Below are positions 24,090 to 34,793 of a stretch of 64,000 nucleotides of DNA, in pieces. The position numbers and the translations under genes are program-made. Position 1 is the stretch's first letter; each line of letters starts with the position of its first letter. The notes beneath the pieces are model-generated. The model searched no databases and had not been told where the DNA came from. It was given only the letters and a program-made list of their open reading frames with translations. The DNA comes from Saposhnikovia divaricata (Eukaryota > Streptophyta > Magnoliopsida > Apiales > Apiaceae), in assembly GCA_036435485.1 (NCBI GenBank), contig CM071600.1:163506546-163570545 (forward strand), given 5' to 3'.

Positions 24090-24225
24090 CCGACCCAAAA
24101 AGCAGCTATGCTAATACACAACCAACATACCACATATCAATTGCAGTAGTAAATTCTGTAGCCCCGAAGATCAATTTCGGTGCTCTATAATACCTTTAGC
24201 AGATGTACGATATATTTGGCTCACC
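24090..24225 (-). pseudogene. Shaggy/GSK3-like protein kinase, exon fragment with two stops
   Basis: Reads GEPNISYIC, stop, RYYRAPKLIFGATEFTTAID, MWYVGCVLA, stop, LLFG, then the donor G|GTAAGT. This is the activation segment of plant GSK3/shaggy kinases: the Tyr of the ISYI segment, the RYYRAPE substrate-recognition motif (here with Glu to Lys) and the DxW-x-x-GCVLAE helix. Both stops replace sense codons of the family (Ser and Glu). The kept exon-intron border shows capture at the DNA level. Not functional. Confidence 0.8.
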
Positions 24226-24241
24226 CGGAATCTATGTCTCC

Positions 24242-24243
<2 letters not shown>

Positions 24244-24297
<54 letters not shown>
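24244..24297. repeat. (CT)n microsatellite
   Basis: About 27 CT dinucleotides just upstream of the captured kinase piece (in its orientation); such tracts often lie in plant promoters and leaders. Confidence 0.95.
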
Positions 24298-24299
<2 letters not shown>

Positions 24300-24302
<3 letters not shown>

Positions 24303-24845
24303 CATCTATATATCCGCCTGTCAATAACACAAAACTGATATAAAGTAAATATAACCCAAATTAGACCAACACACAAAATCCAAAACATAAATTGGATCTC
24401 TAATTAGTCACAAACCAAAACCCAAATTAGATAGTGGTATTTGACCTAAATAAAATCCCAAATTAAAAGCCCCAAACTGAAAAAATTAAAAAATGAGTGG
24501 AGAGTAAACAATAATATCAAAAAAATATGTACTTAATTTACCCATTCGTAGTTGTAGTTGTGAGAGAGAAGGATGAGTTGAGAGAGAAGTTTATTTGGAG
24601 AGTGAGAGAAATAGGTGTATGCGGCGGAAGAGGTTGAGATGGGAAAATAAACTACAAATTTTTCATTTAGGGGGGAAATTTTCCGCCTTTTTTTCACCAA
24701 ATATGTGTGATAGCTTTATTGATTCCAGTGCTCGTCACTTGTCTAAGTTAAAAGTTACTAACATGATATGTATTTATATTAAGTATTTATATCAATTTTA
24801 AAACTAGGAAATAGATCATAATTTAATTTTAATTATAAATCAAAA
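24300..24845. other. AT-rich stretch without a supported gene
   Basis: Lies between the CT tract and the tandem array. A short open frame on the plus strand (24595-24801) has no recognisable domain. Confidence 0.4.
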
Positions 24846-27800
24846 AAATATCTTGACATACGTACGATTGGAACGTTGAAAAAATAAATTAAAAAAATAG
24901 ATTCATCATTCAGGACAAGACTAGTTAAAAGGAAGGTCAACTTTGACCGGTTTGACCGTTATAAAACCAAACCAAATACATGTAGGAAATTTTTTAAAAA
25001 ATTACCACATCACTAAAATCGTTATATCTTGACATCCTTACGATTTGAACATCGAAAAAATATTTTAAAAAAACAGATCATCATTCGGGACAAGACTAGT
25101 TAAAAGGAACGTCGACTTTCACCGGTTTGACCGTTATAAAACCAAACCAAATACATGTAGGAAATTTTTTTAAAAATTACCACATCACTAAAATTGTTCT
25201 ATCTTGACATCCGTAAGATTGGAATGTCGAAAAAATATTTTAAAAAAATAGATTCATCATTCGGGACAAGACTAGTTAAAAGGAAGGTCGACTTTGACCG
25301 GTTTGACCATTATAAAACCAAACCGAATACATGTAGGAAATTTTTTAAAAAATTACCACATCACTAAGATCGTTATATCTTGACATACGTACGATTGGAA
25401 TGTCAAAAAAATAATATGAAAAAATAGATTCATCATTCGGGACAAGACTAGTTAAAATAAAGGTCGACTTTGACCGGTTTGACCGTTATAAAACCAAACC
25501 AAATACATGTAGGAAAATTTTAAAAATATTATCACATAACTAAAATCGTTATATCTTGACATCCATACGATTGGAATGTCGAAAAAATATTTAAAAAAAT
25601 AGATTCATCATTCGGGACACAAGACTAGTTAAAATGAAGGTCGACTTTGACCGGTTTGACCGTTATAAAACTAAACCAAATACATATAGGAAATTTTTTT
25701 AAAAATTACCACGTCACTAAAATTATAATATCTTGACATCCGTAAGATTGGAACGTCGAAAAATAATTTAAGAAAATAGATTCATCATTCGGGACAAGAC
25801 TAGTTAAAAGGAAAGTCCACTTTGACCAGTTTGACCGTTATAAAACCAAACCAAATACATGTAGGAATTTTTTTTGAAAAATTACCGCATCACTAAAACG
25901 TTATATCTTGACATCCGTGCGATTGAAATGTCGAAAAAATTATTTAAAAAATAGATTCATCATTCGGGACAAGACTAGTTAAAAGGAAAGTCCACTTTGA
26001 CCGGTATGACCATTATAAAACCAAACGAAATACATGTAGGATTTTTTTTGAAAACTTACTGCATCACTAAAATCGTTATGTCTTGACCCCCATGCAATTG
26101 GCACGTTGAAAAAATAATTTAAAAAAATAGATTCATCATTCGGGACAAGACTAGTTAAAAGAAAGGTCGACTTTGACCGGTTTGACCGTTACCAAACCAA
26201 ACCAAATACATGTAGGAAATTTTTTAAAAATTTACCGCATCTCTAAAATCGTTATATCTTGACACCCGTACGATTGGAACGTTGAAAAACTAATTGAAAA
26301 AAATAGATTTATCATTCGGGACAAGAATAGTTAAAAGGAAGGTCGACTTTGGCCGGTTTGACCGTTACCAAACCAAACCGAATACCTGTAAGAATTTTTT
26401 TTTTAAAATTACCACATCACTAAAATCGTTATATTTTGACACCCGTGCGATTGGAACGTCGAAAAAATTATTTAAAAAAATAGATTCATCATTCGGGACA
26501 AGACTAGTTAAAAGGAAAGTCCACTTTGACCGGTTTGACCGTTATAAAACCAAATCAAATACAGTAGGAATTTTTTTGAAAAATTACCGCATCACTAAAA
26601 TCATTAGATCTTGACATCTGTGCGATTGGAACGTTGAAAATATAATTTAAAAAACTAGATTCATCATTCGGGACAAGACTACTTAAAAGGAAAGTCCATT
26701 TTGACAGGTTTGACCGTTATAAAACCAAACCAAATACATGTAGAAATATTTTTGAAAAATTACTTCTTCAGTAAAACCGTTATATCTTGACATCTGTGCG
26801 ATTGGAACGTCGAAATTATAATTTAAAAAAATAGATTCATCATACGGGACAAGACTAGGTAAAAGGAAAGTCCACTTTGACCGGTTTGACCGTTAGAAAA
26901 CCAAACGAAATACATGTAGGAATTTTTTTGAAAAATTACTGCATCCCTAAAATCATTATATCTTGACACCCATGTGATTGGAACGTTGGAAAAATAATTT
27001 AAAAAAATAGATTCATCATTCGGGACAAGACTAGTTAAAAGAAAGGTCGACTTTGACCGGTTTGACCGTTACCAAACCAAACCAAATACATGTAGGAAAT
27101 TTTTTAAAAATTTACCGCATCTCTAAAATCGTTATATCTTGACACCCGTACGATTGGAACGTCGAAAAAATAATTGAAAAAAATAGATTCATCATTCGGG
27201 ACAAGAATAGTTAAAAGGAAGGTCGACTTTGACCGATTTGACCATTACCAAACCAAACCAAATACATGTAGGAATTTTTTTTTAAATTACCACATCACTA
27301 AAATCGTTATATTTTGACACCCGTGCAATTGGAACGTCGAAAAAATTATTTAAAAAAAATAGACCCATCATTCGGGACAAGACTAGTTAAAAGGAAAGTC
27401 CACTTTGACCGGTTTGACCTTTATAAAAACAAATCAAATACATGTAGGAATTTTTTTGAAAAATTACCGCATCACTAAAATCATTAGGTCTTGACATCCG
27501 TGCGATTAGAACGTGGAAAATATAATTTAAAAAACTAGATTCATCTTTCGGGACAAGACTAGTTAAAAGGAAAGTCCACTTTGATCGGTTTGACCGTTAT
27601 AAAACCAAACCAAATACATGTAGAAATATTTTTGAAAAATTACTTCATCCCTAAAACCGTTATATCTGGACATCCGTGCGATTAGAACGTTGAAAATATA
27701 ATTTAAAAAATAGATTCATCATTCGGGAGAAGACTAGTTAAAAGGAAAGTCCACTTTGACCGGTTTGACCGTTATAAAACCAAACCAAATACATGTAGAA

Positions 27801-28972
27801 ATATTTTTGAAAAATTACTGCATCACTAAAACCGTTATATCTTGACTTTCGTGCGATTGGAACGTCGAAAAAATAATTTAAAAAAATAGATTCATCATTC
27901 GGGACAAGACTAGTTAAAAGAAAGGTCCACTTTGACCGGTTTGACCGTTACCAAACCAAACCAAATACATGTAGGAAATTTTTTAAAAATTTACCGCATC
28001 TCTAAAATCGTTATATCTTGACACCCGTATGATTGGAACGTCGAAAAAATAATTGAAAAAAATAGATTCATCATTCGGGACAAGAATAGTTAAAAGGAAG
28101 GTCGACTTTGACCGGTTTGACCATTACAAAACCAAACCAAATACGTGTAGGAATTTTTTTTTAAATTACCACATCACTAAAATCGTTATATTTTGACACC
28201 CGTGCGATTGGAATGTTGAAAAAATTATTTAAAAAAATAGATTCATCATTCGGGACAAGACTAGTTAAAAGGAAAGTCCACTTTGACCGGTTTGACAGTT
28301 ATAAAACCAAATCAAATACATGTAGGAATTTTTTTGAAAAATTACCGCATCACTAAAATCATTAGATCTTGACATCCATGCGATTAGAACGTGGAAAATA
28401 TAATTTAAAAAACTAGATTCATCAATCGGGACAAGACTAGTTAAAAGGAAAGTCCACTTTGATCGGTTTGACCGTTATAAAACCAAACCAAATACATGTA
28501 GAAATATTTTTGAAAAATTACTTCATCCCTAAAACCGTTATATCTTGACATCCGAGCGATTGGAACGTTGAAAATATAATTTAAAAAATAGATTCATCAT
28601 TCGGGAGAAGACTAGTTAAAAGGAAAGTCCACTTTGACCGGTTTGACCGTTATAAAACCAAACCAAATACATGTAGAAATATTTTCGAAAAATTACTGCA
28701 TCACTAAAACCGTTATATCTTGACTTTCGTGCGATTGGAATGTCGAAAAAATAATTTAAAAAAATAGATTCATCATTCGGGACAAGACTAGTTGAAAGGA
28801 AAGTCCACTTTGACCGGTTTGACCGTTATAAAACCAAACCAAATACATGTAGGAATTTTTTTGAAAAATTACCGCATCAATAAAATCTTTAAATCTTGAC
28901 ATCTGTGCGATTGGAACGTCAAAAAAATAATTAAAAAAATAGATTCATCATTCGGGACAAGACTAGTTAATA
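24846..28972. repeat. Satellite-like tandem array, ~177-bp unit, about 23 copies
   Basis: Every unit holds ATCTTGACATCCGT, GATTGGAACGTCGAAAAA, TAGATTCATCATTCGGGACA, AGACTAGTTAAAAGGAA, GACTTTGACCGGTTTGACCG and AAACCAAACCAAATACATG. Unit starts are near 24848, 25025, 25200, 25376, 25552, 25729 and so on. Copies diverge by scattered changes. Some neighbours form higher-order groups: the stretch 26080-26990 is closely repeated at 26960-27850 and again at 27850-28740, about 890 bp or five units. Confidence 0.95.
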
Positions 28973-28984
28973 AAATAAAATAAA

Positions 28985-29061
28985 TATCTAATGCTACACT
29001 TCAGACAGCAAATGCAACACTACTGTTATCTAATGCAACGCTTCTGCCACGTCAGCTGATG
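28985..29061. repeat. Right subterminal repeats (truncated)
   Basis: ATCTAATGCAACGCTTC, AAATGCAACACTAC and GCCACGTCAGC repeat motifs of the left end (21240-21640). The sequence then switches to an LTR at 29062, so the outermost end is missing. Confidence 0.6.
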
Positions 29062-29289
29062 TGCTAGAAATTAAGATTTAAAAATGATTGCAAGTGCACA
29101 ATCTTGTTTTAGTAAATTTAGATTCGTTCCGCAGAGACTAAAATTTTCGCGATCCTTAATTTTCAACTTAATCGAATTATAACAAATTTGGGTTTTGAGA
29201 AATATTTTTACAAAATTAATTCCTAAAGCTATTTTAAACTATCTAATTAAAACAAGTTATTCTAAATCAATCTAAAAATTCTAAGTTAT
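29062..29289 (-). repeat. Athila-like LTR fragment
   Basis: TGCTAGAAATTAAG, TTGCAAGTGCACAATC, GATTCGTTCCGCAGAGACTA and AAATTTTCGCGATCCTTAA align with 6201-6430 of the Athila-like LTR, diverged. It starts at the LTR terminus and is cut at 29290 by the Tekay-like insertion; the remainder should lie beyond the window. Confidence 0.75.
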
Positions 29290-29447
29290 TGTAAGAACCC
29301 AGATTTTGGGTAGAATTAAAACTTTTATTTATTTAATGAAGTAAGAATGAATAGTGGTTACGGCTACAATGTAATAGATGATATTTTGAAAGTATGAATG
29401 GAATTCGATTTCACTATTTCTATGTCTTTAAGAATGTTAATGGTTGA
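29290..29447 (+). repeat. Tekay-like 5' LTR, first 158 bp
   Basis: TGTAAGAACCCAGATTTTGG; matches the 3' LTR start at 50926. Ends in GTTGA (29443-29447), the target site of the Tat-like element. Confidence 0.9.
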
Positions 29448-30069
29448 TGTTGTGGAATAAAAACTAGGTTATGATTTGTAATTAATGCAAGGGTGGTTGA
29501 GCTTCGAGCTTTAATGGTTGTTCTTGCGTTCGAGACTGATCGGTCCTCACAAGATGCCTACGTATCTCTGTATTACTAGAGAATCAAGCCAACGTAGTTC
29601 TAGGTGATGGTGCCCTCGAGGCTAAGGCGGTGAGAGCTCACCTAGGACGCAGTGGCTTGTATGTCCTTATTCGAAGATTAAGCCAAGACGTAAGTGACGT
29701 ATGGAGCTGTGTCCAAAACGTGGTTCTGAGATGAGGGGTTAGACCCTTTATATAGGCTGAGAAGCCCTAGAATTATGGTAGGAGTCAGAGACTTGGTGGA
29801 TAAGTCTTCCTTGAGGAAGGTTCTAGATCTCTTCCTTATAGGAATCAGTTTCCATGTTGAAATATGTATCTTGGAGGCTAAGTCAGGCAAGAGTAATATC
29901 CTTGTTTGACTCTTATTTGCTGAGCTGTTTATTACCCTTAATATTAATTACGAAATTAATATTATAAATAGGGTTTGGACCCATCTGGTGGGCCCCACGT
30001 TTGGACCATTCCGGGTCTAATTAATGCCACATTAAATGTGTCTTTAGGGCTTACTTTTAGCCCATATCA
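29448..30069 (-). repeat. 3' LTR of the Tat-like element
   Basis: 622 bp, TG...CA ends, same length as the 5' LTR. A TATA motif, CTATATAAAGGG on the minus strand, lies at about 29744-29755. Confidence 0.95.
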
Positions 30070-30085
30070 TTTGCCCCCCAACTTC
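30070..30085 (-). other. Polypurine tract of the Tat-like element
   Basis: AGAAGTTGGGGGGCAAA-type purine run on the minus strand directly before the LTR start TGATATGGGC. Confidence 0.8.
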
Positions 30086-30229
30086 TAGGAAAACTGATCA
30101 GGTTTTCGTTGAAGTTTTAACGGCCTTTTTCGAGACTTGGGTCAGGGTTCATCTTTGTACACTAGTGTTTCACGAGTATTGTCTTTATGTAAAGCGTGGA
30201 GCGACCGACGCGTTCACGACAATGTTAAT

Positions 30230-30675
30230 TCGATGCTAATCGGCACTAATCAGCCTTAACGATGCTTAAACAATGTTTAAACGACGTTAAACGGCATAAA
30301 ACGGCACTAAACGGCGCTAAACGGCACTAGACAGCGCTAAACAGCCTTAAATAATGTTTAAACAGTGTTAACCAATGTTAAAAGGATAAAATGGCACTAA
30401 CGGTACTAAACGACACTACTCGGTGCTAATCGGCACTAAACGGTGCTTAAACGACACTAATCGGTGCTAATCGGTACTAAACGGTGCTTAAACAACACTA
30501 ATCGGTGCTAATCGGCACTAAACGGTGCTAACGACATTATCGGTGTTATCAGAACTAACGGTGCTATCGGCACTAACGGTGCTTACAGCACTAACGGTGC
30601 TATCGGCACGAACGGTGCTTACAGCACTAACGGTGCTATCGCCACCAACGGTGTTATCGGCACTAATGGTGCTAA
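30230..30675. repeat. Short tandem repeats, CACTAA-CGGTGCTAA type
   Basis: Around thirty imperfect copies of a 10-20 bp motif such as CGGCACTAAACGGTGCTAA. Part of the hypervariable 3' untranslated region of the Tat-like element. Confidence 0.85.
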
Positions 30676-30894
30676 ATGGTGATCGGCTGACGTTTTCTGA
30701 AAACGTTGAATCATCATTGTCATGTTTGAATCATCACTAACATGTTTCAATGTTCTGAACCACTTTAGTGAGGTATGAAGCGAGTCAGGGGTGTTCTGAA
30801 TATCAAAGTGATTTTTCAAGGTTGACGGACCATCAGCATCCACTTCCAGTTGGCTAAGGCCTTCAAAAAATGAGGTGGTCGACAAAGGATGGTC

Positions 30895-31615
30895 CAAGAC
30901 AATAGAAAATTCAATTAGCTTCGCATGGACAGTAAGATCGTCTAAATCTGACATCCGGAGCTCAAGATATGGCCCAAACAGCGACAACAGTCCGTGTAGG
31001 ACTGAAAATCAGTCTTGGTCGGCTGACGCCCTCCTTCGAGCTTGGTCGGCCAAGAGGTGGTCGGCTAGTGGTCTCCAAGACTATAGAAAACTCAGAGATC
31101 TTCGCGTGGACTGTAAGATCGTCCAAATCTGATACCCGGAGCTCAAGATATGGCCCGAACAGCGTCAACAGTCCGTGTAGGACTGAAAATCAGTATTGGT
31201 CGGCTGACGCCCTCCATGGAGCTTGGTCGGCCAAGAGGTGGTCGGCTAGTGGTCTCCAAGACTATAGAAAACTCAGATATCTTCGCGTGGACTGTAAGAT
31301 CGTCCAAATCTGATACCCGGAGCTCAAGATATGGCCCGAACAGCGTCAACAGTCCGTGTAGGACTGAAAATCAGTATTGGTCGGCTGACGCCCTCCTTGG
31401 AGCTTGGTCGGCCAAGAGGTGGTCGGCTAGTGGTCTCCAAGACTATAGAAAACTCAGATATCTTCGCGTGGACTGTAAGATCGTCCAAATCTGATACCCG
31501 GAGCTCAAGATATGGCCCGAACAGCGTCAACAGTCCGTGTCGGACTGAAAATCAGTCTTGGTCGGCTGACGCCCTCCTTGGAGCTTGGTCGGCCTATGGT
31601 GGTCGGCTCGTAAAC
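30895..31615. repeat. 181-bp tandem repeat, about four copies
   Basis: GAGCTCAAGATATGGCCC recurs at 30959, 31140, 31321 and 31502 (period 181). The middle copies are almost identical. Each copy includes AGGACTGAAAATCAG and GGTCGGCTGACGCCCTCC. The open frames on both strands here are produced by the repeat. Confidence 0.95.
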
Positions 31616-32900
31616 CCGGACCTGAAAATCATCCGTGGTCTTGAGGATCGAGAAACTTGATCTTGATCTCAAGTCATCCGTAATCTTAAGGATCAAGAAA
31701 CTTGATCTTGATTTCAAGGATCAAGAAACTTGATCTTGATCTCAAATCACTATTTTGGTCATTCGTGACTTTGTTATCTTAAGGATCAAGAATCTTGGTC
31801 TTGATCTGAAATCATCCGTGATCTCAAGGAGAATCATCCAAGATTCGCTGAAAAAGTCAAGATTCAGGATCAGAAACTATCCGAGGTTTGCTGAAAAAAT
31901 CGAGATTCAGGACCACGAACTACCCCACGATCGGCCGGACCACGGAGTAGCTCGTGATCGGCCACAAGGTGATCGGCCAGAGGGTTCCAAGCCACCATGG
32001 TCGGCCACACCATGGTCGGCTAGAAGGTGGTCGGGCGAACGGCCCGATTTCTTCGTGGTCGGCCGGGAGGTGGTCTGCCAAACGGCCCGAATTCTTCGTG
32101 GTCGTCCGGGAGGTGGTCGGCCAAGGATCCACAAGCTGGATCTCGATCCTAGGGATCCAGAAGCTCGATCTTGATCTCTAATTTAGTATTTTGGTCACCC
32201 GTGACTTTCAAGGATCCAGAAGTTGGATCTCGATCCTAGGGATCCAGAAGCTCGATCTTGATCTCTAATTTAGTATTTTGGTCACCCGTGACTTTCAAGG
32301 ATCCTGATTTTGGCCTGATTCTTTCGTGGTCGGCCGAGAGGTGGTCGGCCAAACGGCCCGAATCCTTCGTGGTCGGCCGGGAGGTGGTCGGTCAAGGATC
32401 CAGAAGCTGGATCTCGATCCTAGGGATCCAGAAGCTCGATCTTGATCTCTAATTTAGTATTTTGGTCACCCGTGACTTTCAAGGATCCAGAAGTTGGATC
32501 TCGATCCTAGGGATCCAGAAGCTCGATCTTGATCTCTAATTTAGTATTTTGGTCACCCGTGACTTTCAAGGATCCTGATTTTGGCCTGATTCCTTCGTGG
32601 TCGGCCGAGAGGTGGTCGGCCAAACGGCCCGAATCCTTCGTGGTCGGCCGGGAGGTGGTCGGCCAAGGATCTAGAAGCTGGATCTCGATCCTAGGGATCC
32701 AGAAGCTCGATCTTGATCTTTAATTTAGTATTTTGGTCACCCGTAACTTTCAAGGATCCAGAAGCTGGATCTCGTTCCTAGGGATCCAGAAGCTCGATCT
32801 TGATCTCTAATTTAGTATTTTGGTCACTCGTGACTTTCAAGGATCCAGAAGCTGGATCTCAATCTCTAATTTAGTATTTTGGTCACCCGTGACTTCTATC
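31616..32900. repeat. Third repeat block: GGATCC/AAGCT-rich units, 271-bp higher order
   Basis: Short units around GGATCAAGAAACTTGATCTTG (31630-31830) lead into GGATCCAGAAGCTGGATCTCG units of about 87 bp. Two of these plus a GGTCGGCCGGGAGGTGGTCGG block form a 271-bp unit seen at 32160-32430 and 32431-32700. Many units are themselves inverted repeats. Confidence 0.85.
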
Positions 32901-33067
32901 GGTATTACACCTTAATTCATGATTAGCACTGCTAATCTTGTGCTTAAGGCTAAACTCGTTACTTAACTTCTTAAGCACAATCATCCTTTCGAAGGTCGTC
33001 TGTTTCGTGACTTTAGCAAATATATCAGTTGTTTCTTCTCCGGCTTGTATGAATTATAACGATTCAT

Positions 33068-33890
33068 CTATAAACGATGTTTGGCCTCGTTCCCATCCAA
33101 GGTCTCCAACTTGTAGGATCTTCGTCCTAGCGTCTTCTTGACTCGATACGGCCCTTCCCAATTAGTGGCTAGCTTTCCCTTCTGACCAACTCCAGAAGCT
33201 TCTATCTTCCTTAGAACCAATTCGCCTTGCCGAAAGAACCGCTTCTTAACCCTTAGGTTGTAGTGGAAGGATGCTCTCTTCTGATGCTCTCCATTCCGGG
33301 CATTTGCTTCATCCCTAACCTCATCAATTAGGTCTAGGGCAAGCCTCCTGCCTTCTTCATTAGTCTCTTGCTCACATGCCTCAACTCGAGGTGATGCATG
33401 CATGATTTCTAGGGGCACAACTGCCTCGGCTCTATAAGCCAACAAAAAATGGGGTCGCTCCAGTTGTCACTTTGCAAGTGGTGTGATATGCCCAAAGTAT
33501 AAGCAGTAACTCATCCACCCAAGTGTTTCTTGAGCGTTCGACCCTTTTCTCCAGTCCATCAAGGATTATCCGATTGGCTATCTCTGCCTGTCCATTAGCT
33601 TGCGGGTGTGCTACTGAAGTAAAACAAAGATCAATAGCATTTTCCTCACAGTACTTCTTGAATTTTTCATTGTTGAATTGCATCCCATTATCCGTCACAA
33701 GGATTCGTGGGATTCCATATCTACAGATCACGTTCTCCCAAAAGAACTGGGCAACTTGCTTGGTGGTTATCTTGGCTAGGGGTTTAGCCCCAATTCACCT
33801 AGTGAAGTAGTCGATGGCTACTATCAAAAAATTTCTTTGTGCAGATGCTACGGGAAAGGGAACAAGTATATCCATTCCCCACATTGCAAA
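33068..33890 (-). pseudogene. Integrase core and C-terminus, Tat-like
   Basis: Two overlapping frames (33432-33731 and 33068-33445) joined by a shift near 33440, and another shift near 33830. Core motifs in order: GMDIL (first Asp, near 33870), VTDNGMQF (second Asp), SVAHPQANGQAE (Glu). The C-terminal part, VKKRFFRQGELVLRKIE and NWEGPYRVKK, is the GPY/F-type module that helps position the enzyme on DNA. The catalytic residues are preserved but the frame is broken in at least two places, so the enzyme cannot be made as one protein. Confidence 0.8.
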
Positions 33891-34793
33891 CGGAATAGGG
33901 AGCTGATCGAGGTCAACATCTCAGGCGGCTGCCTTACAATCGGAGCGTGCTTTTGGCACCTCTCACACCTCTTAACATAATTTTTTGCATCAGCCAACAT
34001 CTCTGTCCAATAGAATCCTAGACGAGTGATCTTGTGAGCCTGGGCTCTGCCCCCCAAGTGTTGTCCACAGATCCCTCCATGAACTTCTTCCAGCGCTTCT
34101 CTTGCCTCATGGGGCCTTAAACACTTCAGGTATGGGATGACAAACGATCTCTTGTAGAGAATGCCTTCGATCTGGGTGTATCTCAATGCTCTTACTGACA
34201 ACTTTCGTGCCTCCAAGGCATCGTCAGGAAGCCATCCAGTTTCAAGGTGAGCTTTGATGGGATCCATCCAACAGCTTCCTAGATTAATTGGTGCTATCAA
34301 CTTAGAGTTGATGGACGGGGCCTTCAAGACCTGGAAGTAAACACTCCCTGCATAATTCTCTATTTCAGAGGAAGCGAATTTGGACAAGGCATCAGCCTTA
34401 ACGTTTTCTTCTCTTGGGATGTGCTCCACATAGCATTCCTCAAATTTGGTCATAACACCCTTCACGATCCTTAGATATTTTGCCATGGTTTCATCCTTGG
34501 CCTCAAACTCGCCATTCACTTGTGATACTACAAGCCTTGAGTCTCCACAGACCTTGAGATTTTTGACCCTCAAATTCTTGCCAAGCCTAAGCCAACTATC
34601 AATGCCTCATATTCAGCTTCATTGTTGGTAGTAGGAAAGTCCAACTTCAAAGCGTATTCAACTACGAACCCATCGGGGCTACTAAACATGCGCCACTAGA
34701 TTTTGTTTTTGATGCTCCATCAAAATAGAGCACCCAATATTCCTTCTGATTCAGGTACAAGTTCTTTATCTTTATCTCCACTTTCAGGGGTGG
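33891..34793 (-). pseudogene. Second (archaeal-type) RNase H and integrase zinc finger, Tat-like
   Basis: Begins VLYFDGASKTKSSGACLV near 34735, the first active-site strand of the extra RNase H known from Tat elements. A frameshift near 34670 and another near 34575 lead to the frame 34573-33848, with VCGDSRLVVSQVNGEFEAKD and HIPREENVKADALSKFASS. The integrase N-terminus follows: VHGGICGQHL, then YVKRCERCQKHA, giving His-His-Cys-Cys. The second RNase H is thought to compensate for the weakened one next to the reverse transcriptase. Confidence 0.8.

Larger units (their letters stand above)
21000..29061 (-). mobile_element. Gene-fragment-carrying transposon-like region (candidate Pack-type, possibly CACTA-like)
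   Basis: The region is flanked by GCAAC/GTTGC-rich repeats (21000-21660 and 28985-29061). It contains intron-bearing exon pieces of at least three unrelated genes on the minus strand and a long tandem array. Subterminal short repeats in both orientations are typical of CACTA transposons, and capture of host gene pieces is known for Pack-CACTA, Pack-MULE and Helitron elements. I could not confirm terminal inverted repeats: the left edge near 21008 reads CTACACCATAAACGC, and the right edge is cut by an LTR at 29062. No transposase is seen. Class assignment is tentative. Confidence 0.45.

Noticed and set aside
24846..28972. CRISPR-like array
   Set aside because: The whole 177-bp unit is repeated without unique spacers, in plant DNA; it is satellite-like.
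21000..29061. Helitron as the identity of the gene-capturing region
   Set aside because: Helitrons do carry same-strand exon pieces, but I found no TC start, no CTRR end with hairpin and no Rep/helicase; the subterminal motif array fits a DNA transposon with terminal repeats better. Not excluded.
29678..29890. 70-codon frame on the minus strand (also 39958-40170 and 56968-57180)
   Set aside because: Present only because the Tat-like LTR occurs three times; it overlaps the promoter and transcription start area and has no domain.
30619..32723. Open frames of 64-139 codons on both strands
   Set aside because: Generated by tandem repeats whose period keeps frames open; no protein features.
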